The notes beneath the pieces were generated by a model. That model worked only from the letters and a program-made list of their open reading frames with translations. It made no database searches and had not been told where the DNA came from. From contig KQ965795.1 in NCBI GenBank assembly GCA_001574975.1, forward strand, positions 124,001 through 188,000: DNA of 64,000 nt. The letters run 5' to 3'. Every line of letters begins with the position of its first letter. Position 1 is the first letter of the stretch. A program made the position numbers and the translations under genes. Source of the stretch: Gonapodya prolifera JEL478. Lineage: Eukaryota > Monoblepharomycota > Monoblepharidomycetes > Monoblepharidales > Gonapodyaceae. Positions 13,101 to 23,441 of this stretch are shown piece after piece.

Positions 13101-14683
13101 GGGGTCCATTCTGGGACGCTTCGCTGGCCATTCGTTCTCTGGAGCGTGGGCCGCGACTATGGCCCTTTTCGCGGCCTGCCGTGCCTTCTCCACCTCCCTC
13201 GCCTTTCCAGCAAACCTCTGCGGAAACTCCCACAATCTTTGCCCCATAGATACGAGTTGATCAACTGCTTCCGACGCCCATGATGGTTCTGGACCGTCAG
13301 CAGGTATGAAGCGGAGACACCCTACGATAGCATTCTTGACAGCCTTTACATAACCTTTTTGGTGAGGAGGCTGCCACGTATGAGGAACAGGCGTGCGCGA
13401 GAGGGAGAGGGCGAGTGTCGCGAGGTGCTGTAAGAATGCAGGGCGGGCGCGTGAGAGGAGCAAAAGCGCACTGAACGCTGATGTGGTGATGGTAAGAGTA
13501 CTATAACAACGGTGGATCGCAGGTCCTAGTTAAATGGAGAAGTCGATTGTGAGAAATGACATTGTGCTCACGCTTCATGGGAGCTTGCAAGTTCCACCAA
13601 CGAATTGAAAGCCGCGAGACCTTCTTGCTTCAGCTGGGGAACAGAGAGATAGGGGTGTTCTGGAGGGATAATTTCGAGCGACAAGTCCTCTGAAGCAGCC
13701 TGTAGCAAGTGGAAATATTGTCAAGACGTTAGTGATATCATACTCAGTTGCGCTGAGCAGGACGCTGCTTGCGAACGCGGAGACGTACGGTGGCACCGGA
13801 GTGTACAACGGCAGTAACCTCGAGAAATTTAACAGCAGCAATCCGTACACCGTCATGTTCGGCATCCAAAGAAGTACGCGCGACATCTTTCATTCGATTA
13901 AATATATCCCACGTAGTTCTGAAGGAGTCAGGCGATGTACAGCTGATAAAAAGAGGTCATTCTGTGGGTCAGATACAGCAAATAGTGTTCGGAAATTAAC
14001 GCACGCTCTCCAATACGCAGCGGGATATACGGTCGCCAACCAAGGTAAAGCTCGTTTTGTTGTCACGACAGAGGGAGACGAGAGGAGTGGAGCGATTAGA
14101 GGCACGGAGGTTGCAATAGCTATGTTATAAAAATAGATGAATCATGCAGAGAAATAGACGAAATTAGTGTGAGAAGTTAGCATGAAGCCGAAAACCCATT
14201 CATTCCACAACGTCCATGGCATGCGCCCGACGTGGAGTCGGTGGGGTGTGCTGACGACCGCGTAGAGACACTCATTCAAAACTATTTTCGAGTGATTTTT
14301 TCACCATCAGAGTGCAGAACCTCGGGTGGCTCATCCCCTTCGCCGTTCACACTTTGCGCGCCCACCGACCATTCGCGGACACCAACTAGCCTTATTTCCA
14401 TCCCCAGAGTCAACTCACTTTCCCACTTGACATCGCCCATTCCCTCCATCCTATAGCAAACTTCCTCCGTGAAGTCCATCATCAACCACCTCACTCGATT
14501 GTTCTCGCTCTCCAAAAGGGGAAGGACTTCCGCCACAATGTCCGGCCGCGCAACCAACACATGCTGCTCCTTCTTGAGGTGTGCAATGTGCTCCTGAAGT
14601 TTGTCCGGTCGCGACGGATCGTCGTCGGAGATGGCGAGGGTGTCCGCGAGAAGTCGAACAGCAATCTCGACCGCGGAGCCCAT
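10197..14683 (-). CDS. Symplekin/Pta1-like mRNA 3'-end processing scaffold
   Basis: A long multi-exon gene read on the minus strand from ATG at 14683. The N-terminal half is helical HEAT-like: NNRVRWLMMDFTEEVCY, VPLIAPLLSSPSVVTTKRAL and RVLLWMPNMTVYGLLLL. A middle segment around 13020-13460 carries a basic stretch (ENEWPAKRPRMD). The C-terminal symplekin domain shows YTGLVGFSMGILTRLIGK, MDKTLWEGFVRCCR and, after the last intron, PYSFPVLLQLPKPQLQDIL with stop at 10197. Symplekin/Pta1 is the scaffold of the cleavage and polyadenylation factor in the nucleus, bridging Ssu72, CstF64-like and CPSF subunits. About ten exons are needed; several junctions are not pinned down. Confidence is high for family, moderate for exon borders. 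Confidence 0.82.
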
Positions 14684-15278
14684 GATGGTTCCGGATAAGA
14701 GATGACTAGCTACGGGACTAACGTGTATGAGCCTGATACGCTATCTAAACGCTAAAGGGGCCCGCGTGTCGATGGATTGAAAAGGAGCCCACTGGGAGTT
14801 GTGAAGGCGGAACGGGTAGCAGGCCAGATAGCTAAAGGGAGAACTTCAGTGGGGAAAAGACTAATATACGATCGGACCGGGACGCTGGGCACAGAGCGTC
14901 GTGGGTTTGTTGCGCAAAAGTTCAGGTCGACCGTGCACCCAACGAAACGTGTGCCACTTATGCACCCTTTTCAAAGCCACTTCAATAAATATAATCGATT
15001 GATGAGGCGTGTGGTAATTAATCTTGAGGGGAACGATGGAGTCATAATAGAAAATTTGCAAGTTTCCTCTGTGTCACGGCTCTAATTACATACATCATTC
15101 GGAAGACTCTGTTCTCTTTTGGTATGAATTGTGCAATCTTCTCTTTTCCAGCTGGAGTTCAGCACGCTGAATTCGTCATCGGAGGAAACTTCGTTTTTAG
15201 CCGCTCACCGAAGTTTCTCCCATCGGCGAAAACGGGATACTGTGTGCCGCTTCTTTCACCGACATTCCTACAACCACG
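14684..15278. other. Intergenic, divergent promoters
   Basis: 595 bp between the divergently transcribed symplekin gene and the first FABP-like gene. It contains short open frames only and no recognisable gene. Confidence 0.5.
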
Positions 15279-16053
15279 ATGGCGATAGAGAAACTTGAGG
15301 CTGACTGGGCGAACCAATGGCGTGGCACTTGGGTTGGTGAAGATATCCCTTTCATTATCTGACCTCTCCCTCACCTGCCTGGTCTTCAATCGGCGACCCC
15401 TTAGACCAGCACCAAAGAAGTCGAGGATTGGGCAGTCATTGAGAAAGTGCTTACACTCCAAGGAATTCCCGTGAGTCATCCTGAATCGCGCTGGTTGTGT
15501 CGTCGTCGCAGTACACGCGTTAATTTCGCAATGGTACCCATAGTGGATGATCCGAAAGGTCGGACTGGCTATTACCCCGCAAGATGGACTCGATATCGTT
15601 GTACGTTGAGTTTAACTTTGCGCTCCTCTTTGCCGCTGTTCCAATCAAAACGTTTCAAAGGTCGAGAACGGAGTCCCCACCCTTGAAGTGACCCGCCTGT
15701 CACTGCCCAAAGTTCTCGGCCAGCCTGTGTACAGGTTCCCCCTTGATGGTACCGAAATCCAATACGACGACGCGCCCTTCGGCAAACTCAAAACCTCTGT
15801 CAAGCGCGTGGAGGGTCCTGACAACGTTATTCACCATGTGAGGACACGCTCTCGACGTACTCGGTCGCACTGGCTCATGAAAACTTTGCTCTTTCTTTTT
15901 CAGGAAGTTGCGTCGGTTGATGGTGTCTGGACAGTGTCCAACGACTGGTCCATTGAGGAAGAGAACGGCGAGCACTTCCACCACCGCCGCTCCGTATTCA
16001 AAAGCGGCGACGAAGTCCTCAACGTCCACCAAAAGTTCAAGAAGACGGCATGA
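15279..16053 (+). CDS. Fatty-acid-binding-protein-like (calycin), copy 1
   Basis: Five short exons joined by GT-AG introns give about 165 residues. Exon 1 encodes WANQWRGTW, exon 2 TSTKEVEDWAVIEKVL, exon 3 WMIRKVGLAITPQDGLDIV, exon 4 RLSLPKVLGQPVYRFPLDG and exon 5 EVASVDGVWTVSNDWSIEE, ending VHQKFKKTA. The N-terminal GTW, the RKVG strand, the repeated short beta strands and the C-terminal R-V-F/K-F-K-K pattern match cytosolic fatty-acid-binding proteins of the calycin superfamily, which carry one hydrophobic ligand in a ten-strand barrel. There is no signal peptide. This is the intact first member of a tandem triplet. The family call is by eye, so other lipocalin-like families remain possible. 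Confidence 0.65.
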
Positions 16054-16362
16054 TTGACGGTGCAACCAAACACGACGAAAGCCGTGATTGCGGTGAAAAG
16101 AACTGAAGAACAAATCAGCTGCAGCCATAAACCTGATATATGTATAAATTACTTAATGTAGTGAATTCCAGCATCGAGGCGGAGAAACCGTTGACACTCT
16201 TGTCCAGGGAAAAAGTTAGCCTCCCTTTATAGGAAGATCTGTTAAAAGTTCATCTCTTGATTCATTCACAAAGGAGTGCAAATTTTAGCCGGTTGCCAGT
16301 TTCTCCCAGCGGCAGATGTGAGGTGCTGTGTGCCGAAACTTCCACAGATTCCGACGACCACG
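16054..16362. other. Intergenic spacer within the FABP-like triplet
   Basis: A 309-bp spacer. The last ~60 bp before the next ATG resembles the equivalent stretch upstream of copy 1 (CCGACNACCACGATGGCGAT-like context), as expected of tandem duplication. No gene is seen. Confidence 0.5.
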
Positions 16363-17166
16363 ATGGCGATCGAGAAATTTGAGGCTGGCTGGGCGAATCA
16401 ATGGCGCGGCACTTGGGTTGGTGCAGTGGCGATTGTCGCCATCGAACGTCCTGTGATCCACAACTTACCTGCCTGGTCATCGCCGTGGAACCGTTTAGAC
16501 CAGTACCAAGGAGTGCGAAGATTGGGCAGTCATTGAGAAAGTGTACTGACATACCAAGGGATTTCTGTGAGTCATCGCGGATTCGTTCTGGATGTGCCGT
16601 CGCAACTAATCGCGCGGATGCTTTCTTGATTGTCCACACAGTGGATGATCCGAAAAGTCGGGGTGGCTATTACCCCACAAGACGGCCTCGACATCGTCGT
16701 AAGTTTCCACTTTTGGGGCTCGTGTCAAGTTCCCTAGTCGCAATCGAACTGAAAACTGGTACCACTGAAGGTTGAGAACGGAGTTCCTACGCTTCAAGTG
16801 ACCCGCTTGTCCCTGCCTAAAGTCCTCGGCCAACCTGTGTACCGATTCCCTCTCGATGGAAGCGAGATTCGCTACGACGATGCCCCATGTGGCAAGCTCA
16901 AAGCCTCGTTGAAACAAGTAGACGGACCAGGGAACGTGATTCACCACGTGAGAACACTCTGTACTTACGCAATTTTGACATTCGACACGCCGACTAAAAT
17001 GGTTCGCTTGTTCCAGGAAGTTGCAGTGGTAGACGGCTCCTGGACTGCGGCCCACGACTGGTCCATTGAGGAGGAGAACGGAGAACACTTCCACCACCGC
17101 CGGACTGTGTTCAAAACGGGTACCGAAGTTCTCAACGTCCACCAAAAGTACAAGAAGACGGCATGA
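16363..17166 (+). pseudogene. Fatty-acid-binding-protein-like, copy 2 (frameshifted exon 2)
   Basis: It has the same five-exon layout as copy 1 and most exons are nearly identical in protein (MAIEKFEAGWANQWRGTW; RLSLPKVLGQPVYRFPLDG; EVAVVDGSWTAAHDWSIEE; ending KYKKTA). Exon 2, after DWAVIEKV, differs from copies 1 and 3 by two extra bases. This puts a TGA in frame and destroys the LTLQGIP segment before the next donor. Exons 3-5 have no defect I can see. It is either a recently broken copy or an assembly or read error. Copy 1 is the closest relative, judging from shared residues. Confidence 0.6.
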
Positions 17167-17546
17167 TGAACTGGAGGAAGAACGCGTTCTGGCCACCCAA
17201 ATAAAGAGCTTAATTTATATCGGCCGTGGTCTTGATAGATATGTAGATGGTTACAAACAATGTCAGCTTTCCTGAACCGTCCATGTCACCAGGGCGATGA
17301 TATTTGAGCGAATTCTACTTTCAATTGTCGAGGTAATGAAGCGTCTTGAAGCGACGCAGAGTTTGATAGGACCGTAGAAGACCAAGTGTTTCCAGTGTGT
17401 CTCCCGTTTGCCGTGAAGCTCCTGTCGGCTTCTTGGCGAACTATGGAAGGGGGCCGGTTGGAGCCGGCGTTTGCCGGAGAGTTCTACCGGAAAGACACAA
17501 ATGAATTCTTCTTCAGCCAAGCGTACCCTTGCGCTGTCAAGTGACG
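17167..17546. other. Intergenic spacer before copy 3
   Basis: A 380-bp spacer. It includes an AATAAA-type signal (AATAAAG near 17201) shortly after copy 2. Nothing else is recognised. Confidence 0.45.
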
Positions 17547-18373
17547 ATGGAGAGACAGGAAGCGGACTGGGCGGAGCAATGGCGCGGAGTATGGGTGAGT
17601 TGTTTCAATCGATGTGTTTCACTTGGCACTTAGAAGTAACCTGCGCACAATTGCGGACATTCACCAGACGAGCACCAAAGATTGTGAAGACTGGGCTGTG
17701 ATCGAGCGAGTGCTTGTTCTGCAAGGGATTCCAGTGAGATTTTTTTGGTTGCGGTGTGATTGACGTCGTCTGCAGATTGTCAACACAAATTAGCGCTGCT
17801 ATTCCCTCCAGTGGATGATCCGGAAAGTCGGAATGGCACTCACCCCGCAGGATGGAATGGAAATCATTGTGAGCGCAAGCTTGAGTTCCTTTCGGGATGT
17901 TGGCCCCGGACAGCTGGAAAACTCCTGACCGACATCCTATTGATAAGGTGCAAAGCGGCGTCCCAACACTTCACCTCACACGCCTCTCCCTCCCTAAAAT
18001 CCTCGGCCAGCCGTCGTACAAGTACCCCCTGGACGGTCGCGATTTCACGTACGAGGACTCCCCATTTGGCGAGCTGAGGACGTCCGCGCGGCGGGTGGAA
18101 GGGGCGGGGAACCTCATTCACTTTGTGAGTGTATTTGTTTCGTGAGCATTGAGATTCGCGCTGAATGTGGGCGCGGTCGTGCAGGACGTGGCGTCGGTAG
18201 GTGGAAAGTGGACGACGGAGGAGGACTGGTCGATTGAGGAGGAGAGCGGAGAGCTCTACCTCCACCGGCGGACCGTTTTCAAGAGCGGAGGCGAGACGCT
18301 GAAAGTCCAACAGAAGTTTAAAAGGACAGGGAAACAAAAACAGCCGGGAAATTGGACAGGTGAAGATGTCTGA
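17547..18373 (+). CDS. Fatty-acid-binding-protein-like, copy 3
   Basis: An intact third member with the same exon phases as copies 1 and 2: ADWAEQWRGVW, TSTKDCEDWAVIERVLVLQG, WMIRKVGMALTPQDGMEII, RLSLPKILGQPSYKYPLDG, then DVASVGGKWTTEEDWSIEE. The C-terminus is about 16 residues longer than its neighbours (GKQKQPGNWTGEDV). It is more divergent than copies 1 and 2 are from each other, so it split off first. It is likely a soluble cytosolic lipid-binding protein, by inference from the family. Confidence 0.65.
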
Positions 18374-18457
18374 ACCCCCCAAGAGAGAAAGACAGGTAGT
18401 TGCCGCTGCGCATTCGGAGAAGCCATAACAGATATGTATCATGGAAGTCTCAAACGA

Positions 18458-19814
18458 TCAAAGCCTTGCGGCCAAAATAACACTCTGAGATGGTTCAACT
18501 GCAAAATACTTCTCAACCAATGCCCAGTACTCCTGTGGGAAGTCCACCCGATGACGCACATGTTCTGATGTCTTGAATCGCTTTGTCTCTACGCAAAACC
18601 CTTTTGCCACCAGATTAAGCGCAAACCCATGGATAAAGTCGGCGTCCATGACTTTGTCCGCATCAGAAAAGACGTGGCACACCACGAAGTATGGTTGTAT
18701 CAGTAAGACCACCGATCATCTCATCCCACAGAGATGGGCCGTCAGTGTGGCCAAGCATTCGGTTGAATAGTTCTTGAGTCCGCAAAGCAATAGAGACGGC
18801 GTGTGCTGCTGCCGTGGCAGTTGCAAGTTGGAAAGAGCTACGCGAGTGGCGGGGGAACATTACTGGTAGAAGGACCTCGGTAAAGTTCTGAGAGTGAGAG
18901 GTGGTTGAATGGCATTTAAGGGAGTGTTTCGTCCAATCTGCACTCACTTTGACGGTAAATGGTGACACCGCGGAGTCTGCTACGAGTAATTTGACTGAAT
19001 TTGGTGGGAACTGGGTTCCAAGCTTGTTCACTCAAGACAATAAAAGCTTCATGTAAGAATGTATCAACACGAGCAAAACATTCAAGGACGAAATCTTACT
19101 TGCGAGCAACATTCTATACATTGCCGTTGCTCCACCACCAGAGAATGCGTGAAAAATGACGGTGCATTGTTGCACCGAGTTCTGGAAGGATTGGTCTTTG
19201 GCGAAAAATACGTCCGGGAGTGATTCTTGAAGTTTTTCCAGCATGGGTACGTAAAGGTCATCAATCGAGGTAACCGTTTCCAGTGCACCAGGGCTGCAAT
19301 GATTGGAGCGCGGCAGGAATAAGCCGTCGAGTAAGTGACGATGGCACCGCAAATTCTGAGATTAGAAGCCCCGAACCCACACAAAGTCCCATCGAACAAG
19401 AACCACGCTAAATCCTTTCGATTTGTACCAGTCACCTGTTCTTTGTGGGGTCGTCAATTGGTGACGGCGCTAAACCGTTTCGCAGTCGATCTCGTCGAAG
19501 TGATCGAAATGCACCCACCAACGGGGATAAGATGATGAATGGGAGCTCCGGCTTTCAGGTGGAAAGAGTATGGTCGTTCATCAGCCATTCATGTTGGGAT
19601 TGCTCGGAACGTCTCACAAAAACATACTCCAACCGAATATGAAGGCGACGCGTTTCCTGCCCACCCCGGCCGAAAGGTCCAGGTACGAGTCGCGTCCGAT
19701 CCGGATCACATTGGCATGGATGTTTGAACGAGGCATGAGCGGAGCAAGTATCGGATGCGGTTGAGTAATGAGGCAACCGGAGAAACTCCTCTCCCTCCGG
19801 CCATCACCCCGCAT
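18458..19814 (-). CDS. TMEM53/DUF829-like alpha/beta hydrolase
   Basis: Minus-strand multi-exon gene from ATG at 19814. The N-terminal exon ends in KRVAFIFGWSM, the usual opening strand. After introns come DWYKSKGFSVVLVRWDF, LYVPMLEKLQESLPDVFF and HAFSGGGATAMYRMLLA, which holds the nucleophile elbow FSGGGA. VKLLVADSAVSPF and a final DADKVMDADFIHGFA...HVRHRVDFPQEYW block follow; the latter is the typical S-x-HV-x-H-x-x-x-P-x-x-Y signature. Human TMEM53 is a nuclear-envelope protein, while fungal members are often annotated as mitochondrial outer-membrane (Iml2-unrelated) DUF829 proteins. The substrate is unknown. Six or so exons are needed. Confidence 0.72.
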
Positions 19815-20059
19815 TCAGCCACTCAATCGATATTTTGAATTGAATAAATGCACTGATGCGCCAGACGGCATGTGTTTGGTCGCTCCTTCACGACATTCGC
19901 AACAATTTTTATCAAGACTTGGACCACGTCCCATAGGGCATGTGGCAGGTACCTGAAAATTGTCAACAAAGTCAGAATGTGAAATGCACTTCCTTTCTTT
20001 TGGATGAAATACTTTCATAGTTTTAAAATAGATCAAAATAATTGTGAACTCTAATTACA

Positions 20060-20175
20060 GCTACGGCCATATGCACGGAAAAGTGCCGCTTCCCGTCCGA
20101 TCAGCGCAGCGAAGCCCGTGACAGCCCAGTCAGTACTAGCGTGAGAGATCAGCTGGGAATACTGGGTGCTGTAGT
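20060..20175 (+). rRNA. 5S ribosomal RNA
   Basis: The sequence has the 5S layout: GCTACGGCCATA at the 5' end, TTCCCGTCCGATCAGCGCAG, the A-box region GCGAAGCCCGTGACAGCCCA, CAGTACTAG, and GCTGGGAATACTGGGTGCTG near the 3' end. GCTAC pairs with GTAGT to form helix I. A run of T follows within a few bases, as expected for Pol III termination. It stands alone between protein genes, so 5S is dispersed and not inside the rDNA repeat at this locus. Length is about 116 nt, slightly below the usual 118-121, so the ends are approximate. Confidence 0.85.
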
Positions 20176-20552
20176 GTTTTGCTTTTTCTGAAATTCGAAT
20201 CATTTTCTATTTGTGTTGTTTTCGCTTGAAAGCAGTGCACGGGAATCGAAGCAGCGATCACTGCCAGTGAAACGTCTTTCGAAGTCTCAATGGCCGGGGC
20301 TATTCAATCAGACTCTGATCAGGGACGTCGCTTTTGAGATGGCCGGGGCGCCGCTTTATCTCCAGTAATAATAAAGCAAACCAATCCGAAAACATGAACT
20401 GCCGAGGTGCAAAGCGAGGTTTGAGTGATTTTGGTATCAAGGTCAATTTTTACGTGCGTGTTTATTACATTACGTGGTTACTTGGTCCGTTACTACAATC
20501 CAACGTCCAAGTTAGTTGTTGAACAACTGGCTACGGACCACAACGGTCCTCT
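20176..20552. other. Intergenic after 5S rRNA
   Basis: No gene. Two short similar stretches (around 20287 and 20335, sharing GATGGCCGGGGC or AATGGCCGGGGC) sit 48 bp apart. Confidence 0.4.
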
Positions 20553-22634
20553 TCAACTCTCCGGCACAGGCCCCAACGGCCACGAACATATGCCCGACAC
20601 AACCACAAACACGAGCGACATCCACAGGCACACGTCCAGTCGTGCTGAACCCGTGTATTGCTGAGTTAATGCCAGGTGATGATCGAGAACAAACACGCTG
20701 CATCAGCGCACTAACCCACCGCCACCGCGCCCCCACACTCCATCACTCACATACACAATCCCGCTTGCCAAGCATCCCAGCAACCGCCCAGCCGCGTTGG
20801 CCATGTAGTAGAACCCCACGTTCTGTGCCACTTTATCCCGGCCTGAGTAAGCCACGATCAGAAAGGAGTGGAGGGAGGAGAGGATCGCGAAGGGGGGCGC
20901 AAAGATGAGGAGACCCGCTGGGTGTGGGGTGTCCAGCGACGTGGGTTGGGAGTAAGATAAAGTGTCAGTGGGACGAAAAGCCCACCCAACTCCCCACCCA
21001 AGCGATGGAAAACTCACCCACAACGAACCCACTCGCTCCTCCATCGCTCACGACGCCCGCGCCTCCCCACCCGCTCCACACCAGCGCCGTCTTGTCGGCT
21101 TTGATCAGACTTGTTCCCATCGCCAGGATTACCGTCACGACGGCCAGTACTGCAGACCAGCGCGCGAGAATGGGACCCCCGGGGCCGTGGACTGGGAATT
21201 GCTTCAGGGGGCGAAGCAGCGCGGGCGCCGAGGCTTGGATGATGCCGTATACGATCACCCAGGCGGCGAGGAAGAAGCCGGTGGGGAAGTAGGACCAGGT
21301 GAGAACGCCTTTGTGGGTGAGGCAGACGAGCGGGTGGGGTGGGGGTGTGTGAAACGGTGCAGTTCATCACAATGGTTTAGGTAACGCGGCAGGCCGATGG
21401 AGAGGCAACAGAGCCATACCCACCCCGGAGGTACACAGGCAAGACAACTTCGAACCACACGTCGCGCGAGGCGAAGAGAAATAGCCGGGCGAGCGAGAGT
21501 TGGTTGATGAGTGGACCTTTGTTGAAGATGGCGGCGAGGGTGAGAGGGGTTTTGTCCTGGGGACGGCCGGTGTGGGTGGTGAAGGAAGTGGAAGGGAGTG
21601 AAGTGGAAGGCGGCACTCACTGAAGATTTTCCGACATTCGCGTCCACTAACAGGACGGCAGGTGCGAGCGTGAGGACCAGTAGGCCCAGGATGACATAGA
21701 TGGAGATGTGGTAGGATGCTTGCAGGAGAGCTGCGCCGAAGAAGTAGCCGATACCCTGAAATGTGAGAATTATTCGTGGTGCAGTTGATGGTGTGAGGGG
21801 GTTTGCAACGATTCAGGAAGGATGTTGTCAGCAAACGACAGCAATTGCAATCGGAAGTGAGAAGGGAGGACAAACCTTGACGCTGTTCTTTGACCCCGTG
21901 AGCCAGGCAACGACCTTGAAGAGGCTGCTCTGCGCCGCGTCATCGCCTCGCTTTTTGGTCAGCTTTACGAGCTTGGTGACGCTCTTGCCCGCCACCTTGA
22001 CGAGATCCTTTGCCGCGCCGCAGAGCGCCTGCGAGGTCGTCACAAAGACAATGACGCCCACGGTGGACCATTCGGACGTGCGTAGGCCGGCCAGCATTCC
22101 CACACCAACTATTTGGAGGAGCAGGCCTGCAATGAGGGTGGCTTTGAGGCCCCATTTGGAGCCGGCGATGCCACCGAGGAGGTTTGTGGCGACGCTGGTG
22201 AGTTCATAGAAGGAGAGCATGATGGAGAGATGGAAGGCCTGTGGGGTATGTGGGCAGTCGATTGAGGTAACGCTACAAGGTCGAGCCGAAAGGCGAGGAA
22301 GAGAAGGGAAGAGACTCACACCGAAACCAAGGAGGAAAAGCTGCAGCAGAATGACCATGCGTATCGCTGAGTCCGTGAGAGTGAAGGCCAAGTATCCAGC
22401 TGCGATTGCGTACAAGTTCTTGGTTGAGTTGTCGGGTGTGTCTCCGTGGTGTGCGGGAGACTGAGCGGGAGCTGCGTCGTGCTCCATTAGGTTCAGCGCA
22501 GACGATTCCTTGGCGTCTTTCTCCTCTGCGACGAGCGGTGTGTCCAGTGTCGTCTCGCTTTGCTCGCCCTCTGCGACGCCCCCCTCGCCGCTCTTCCTCT
22601 TCTCTCCGCCTGTGTCGCCTTCTCTGCCCGCCAT
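20553..22634 (-). CDS. ArsJ-like MFS transporter (arsenical efflux type)
   Basis: Multi-exon minus-strand gene. An acidic, low-complexity N-terminus of about 75 residues precedes AGYLAFTLTDSAIRMVILL, which corresponds to the opening of bacterial ArsJ. Further ArsJ-type blocks follow in order: FYELTSVATNLLGGIAGSKW, SQALCGAAKDLVKVAGKS, VAWLTGSKNSVK|GIGYFFGA, LARLFLFASRDVWFEVVLP, AAWVIVYGIIQASAPALL and ANAAGRLLGCLASGIVY. In bacteria ArsJ exports 1-arseno-3-phosphoglycerate made by a partner GAPDH, giving arsenate resistance. Exons joined at GT-AG sites give about 500 residues and 10-12 membrane segments; the start is ATG 22634. No GAPDH gene is nearby. Function as an arsenical exporter in this organism is inference. 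Confidence 0.8.
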
Positions 22635-22786
22635 CGTCGGTTTCCCACTCGTGTGCAGCTGTCGGTGGTGCCAGGGAAACAGCCAAAGAAATCTCCCATT
22701 TCTTCCGACGGAAGAGTGTCCTTGACCGCAGGTGGACTGGTCATTCACCCTGCGCTTTCCAGCCAACACTCAGCGGCACTGAACGC
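22635..22786. promoter_or_regulatory. Divergent promoter of the ArsJ-like and GNAT genes
   Basis: Only 152 bp separate the two start codons, which point away from each other. Any core promoter must therefore be shared or overlapping. No specific binding site is recognised. Confidence 0.4.
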
Positions 22787-23335
22787 ATGACCGCTCACAA
22801 TCAGTTTACCGTCGCTCCATTCCCCCCATCCCACCCCGCTGCGCTCCGCCTCCTCGCAGCCCTCGATGCGTATCTCGACCCGCTTTACTCCCCAGGCGCG
22901 TGCCAGCGTGCAACCATACAGTCCCTCGAGCAACCGGACGTTATTTTTGCCGTCGTGGTCGACACTGCTCCGTTGTCGCGACCTTCTGTAGATCCAACCC
23001 CGGCGGTGAATGCTGCCAATCCCGTCGCGGTTGCATGTGGAGCCGTCCGATGCCCACCCGGCTCGTCCCAAGCCGAGCTGCAGCGCGTATTCGTCGATCC
23101 TACATACCGCCAGCGTGGTTTAGGACGGCTGCTTGTTCGATACTTGGAGGACCAGGCACGCTCCCGTGGTGCAAAGGAAGTCGTGTTGGAGACGGGTGAC
23201 GCGCAGAAGGAGGCCTTGGTCATGTATGCGCGGCTGGGATACGAGAGGTGTAAGCCGATTAAGAAGGTCGGGGAGTGTTCAGATGGGAAGACGGGCGGAG
23301 CGGAGACATTCTGGATGCGAAGACGAGCGACGTGA
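22787..23335 (+). CDS. GNAT family N-acetyltransferase
   Basis: A single-exon protein of about 182 residues. The acetyl-CoA site is clear: LQRVFVDPTYRQRGLGRLL gives the R-x-x-G-x-G/A-type loop (RQRGLG), followed by the helix, ARSRGAKEVVLETGDAQKEA and the terminal YARLGYERC strand. An insertion of about 30 residues before the core (SRPSVDPTPAVNAANPVA) is Pro/Ala-rich. The gene is divergent from the ArsJ-like gene across 152 bp. GNAT enzymes such as ArsN occur in bacterial arsenic clusters, so a linked role is possible but not shown by the sequence. The ATG chosen is the first that keeps the whole domain. Confidence 0.8.
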   Translation: MTAHNQFTVAPFPPSHPAALRLLAALDAYLDPLYSPGACQRATIQSLEQPDVIFAVVVDTAPLSRPSVDPTPAVNAANPVAVACGAVRCPPGSSQAELQRVFVDPTYRQRGLGRLLVRYLEDQARSRGAKEVVLETGDAQKEALVMYARLGYERCKPIKKVGECSDGKTGGAETFWMRRRAT

Positions 23336-23441
23336 CAAAAACCTATCAGGTGCTTTTTGAAACTGTAGAAATGTCATTCAAAATTTCCTTTTATATATGT
23401 TGCAATTCAAAAGTCCCGAGAGAATTAGTTCAGTCCCTCCT

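Noticed and set aside
14777-15085. Small plus-strand frame between symplekin and the FABP-like genes
   Set aside because: No homology, no splice links, and it lies in the divergent promoter region.
20553-23335. A complete arsenic-resistance cluster
   Set aside because: Only the ArsJ-like transporter and a generic GNAT are present; no GAPDH, reductase, methyltransferase or Acr3 was seen nearby.
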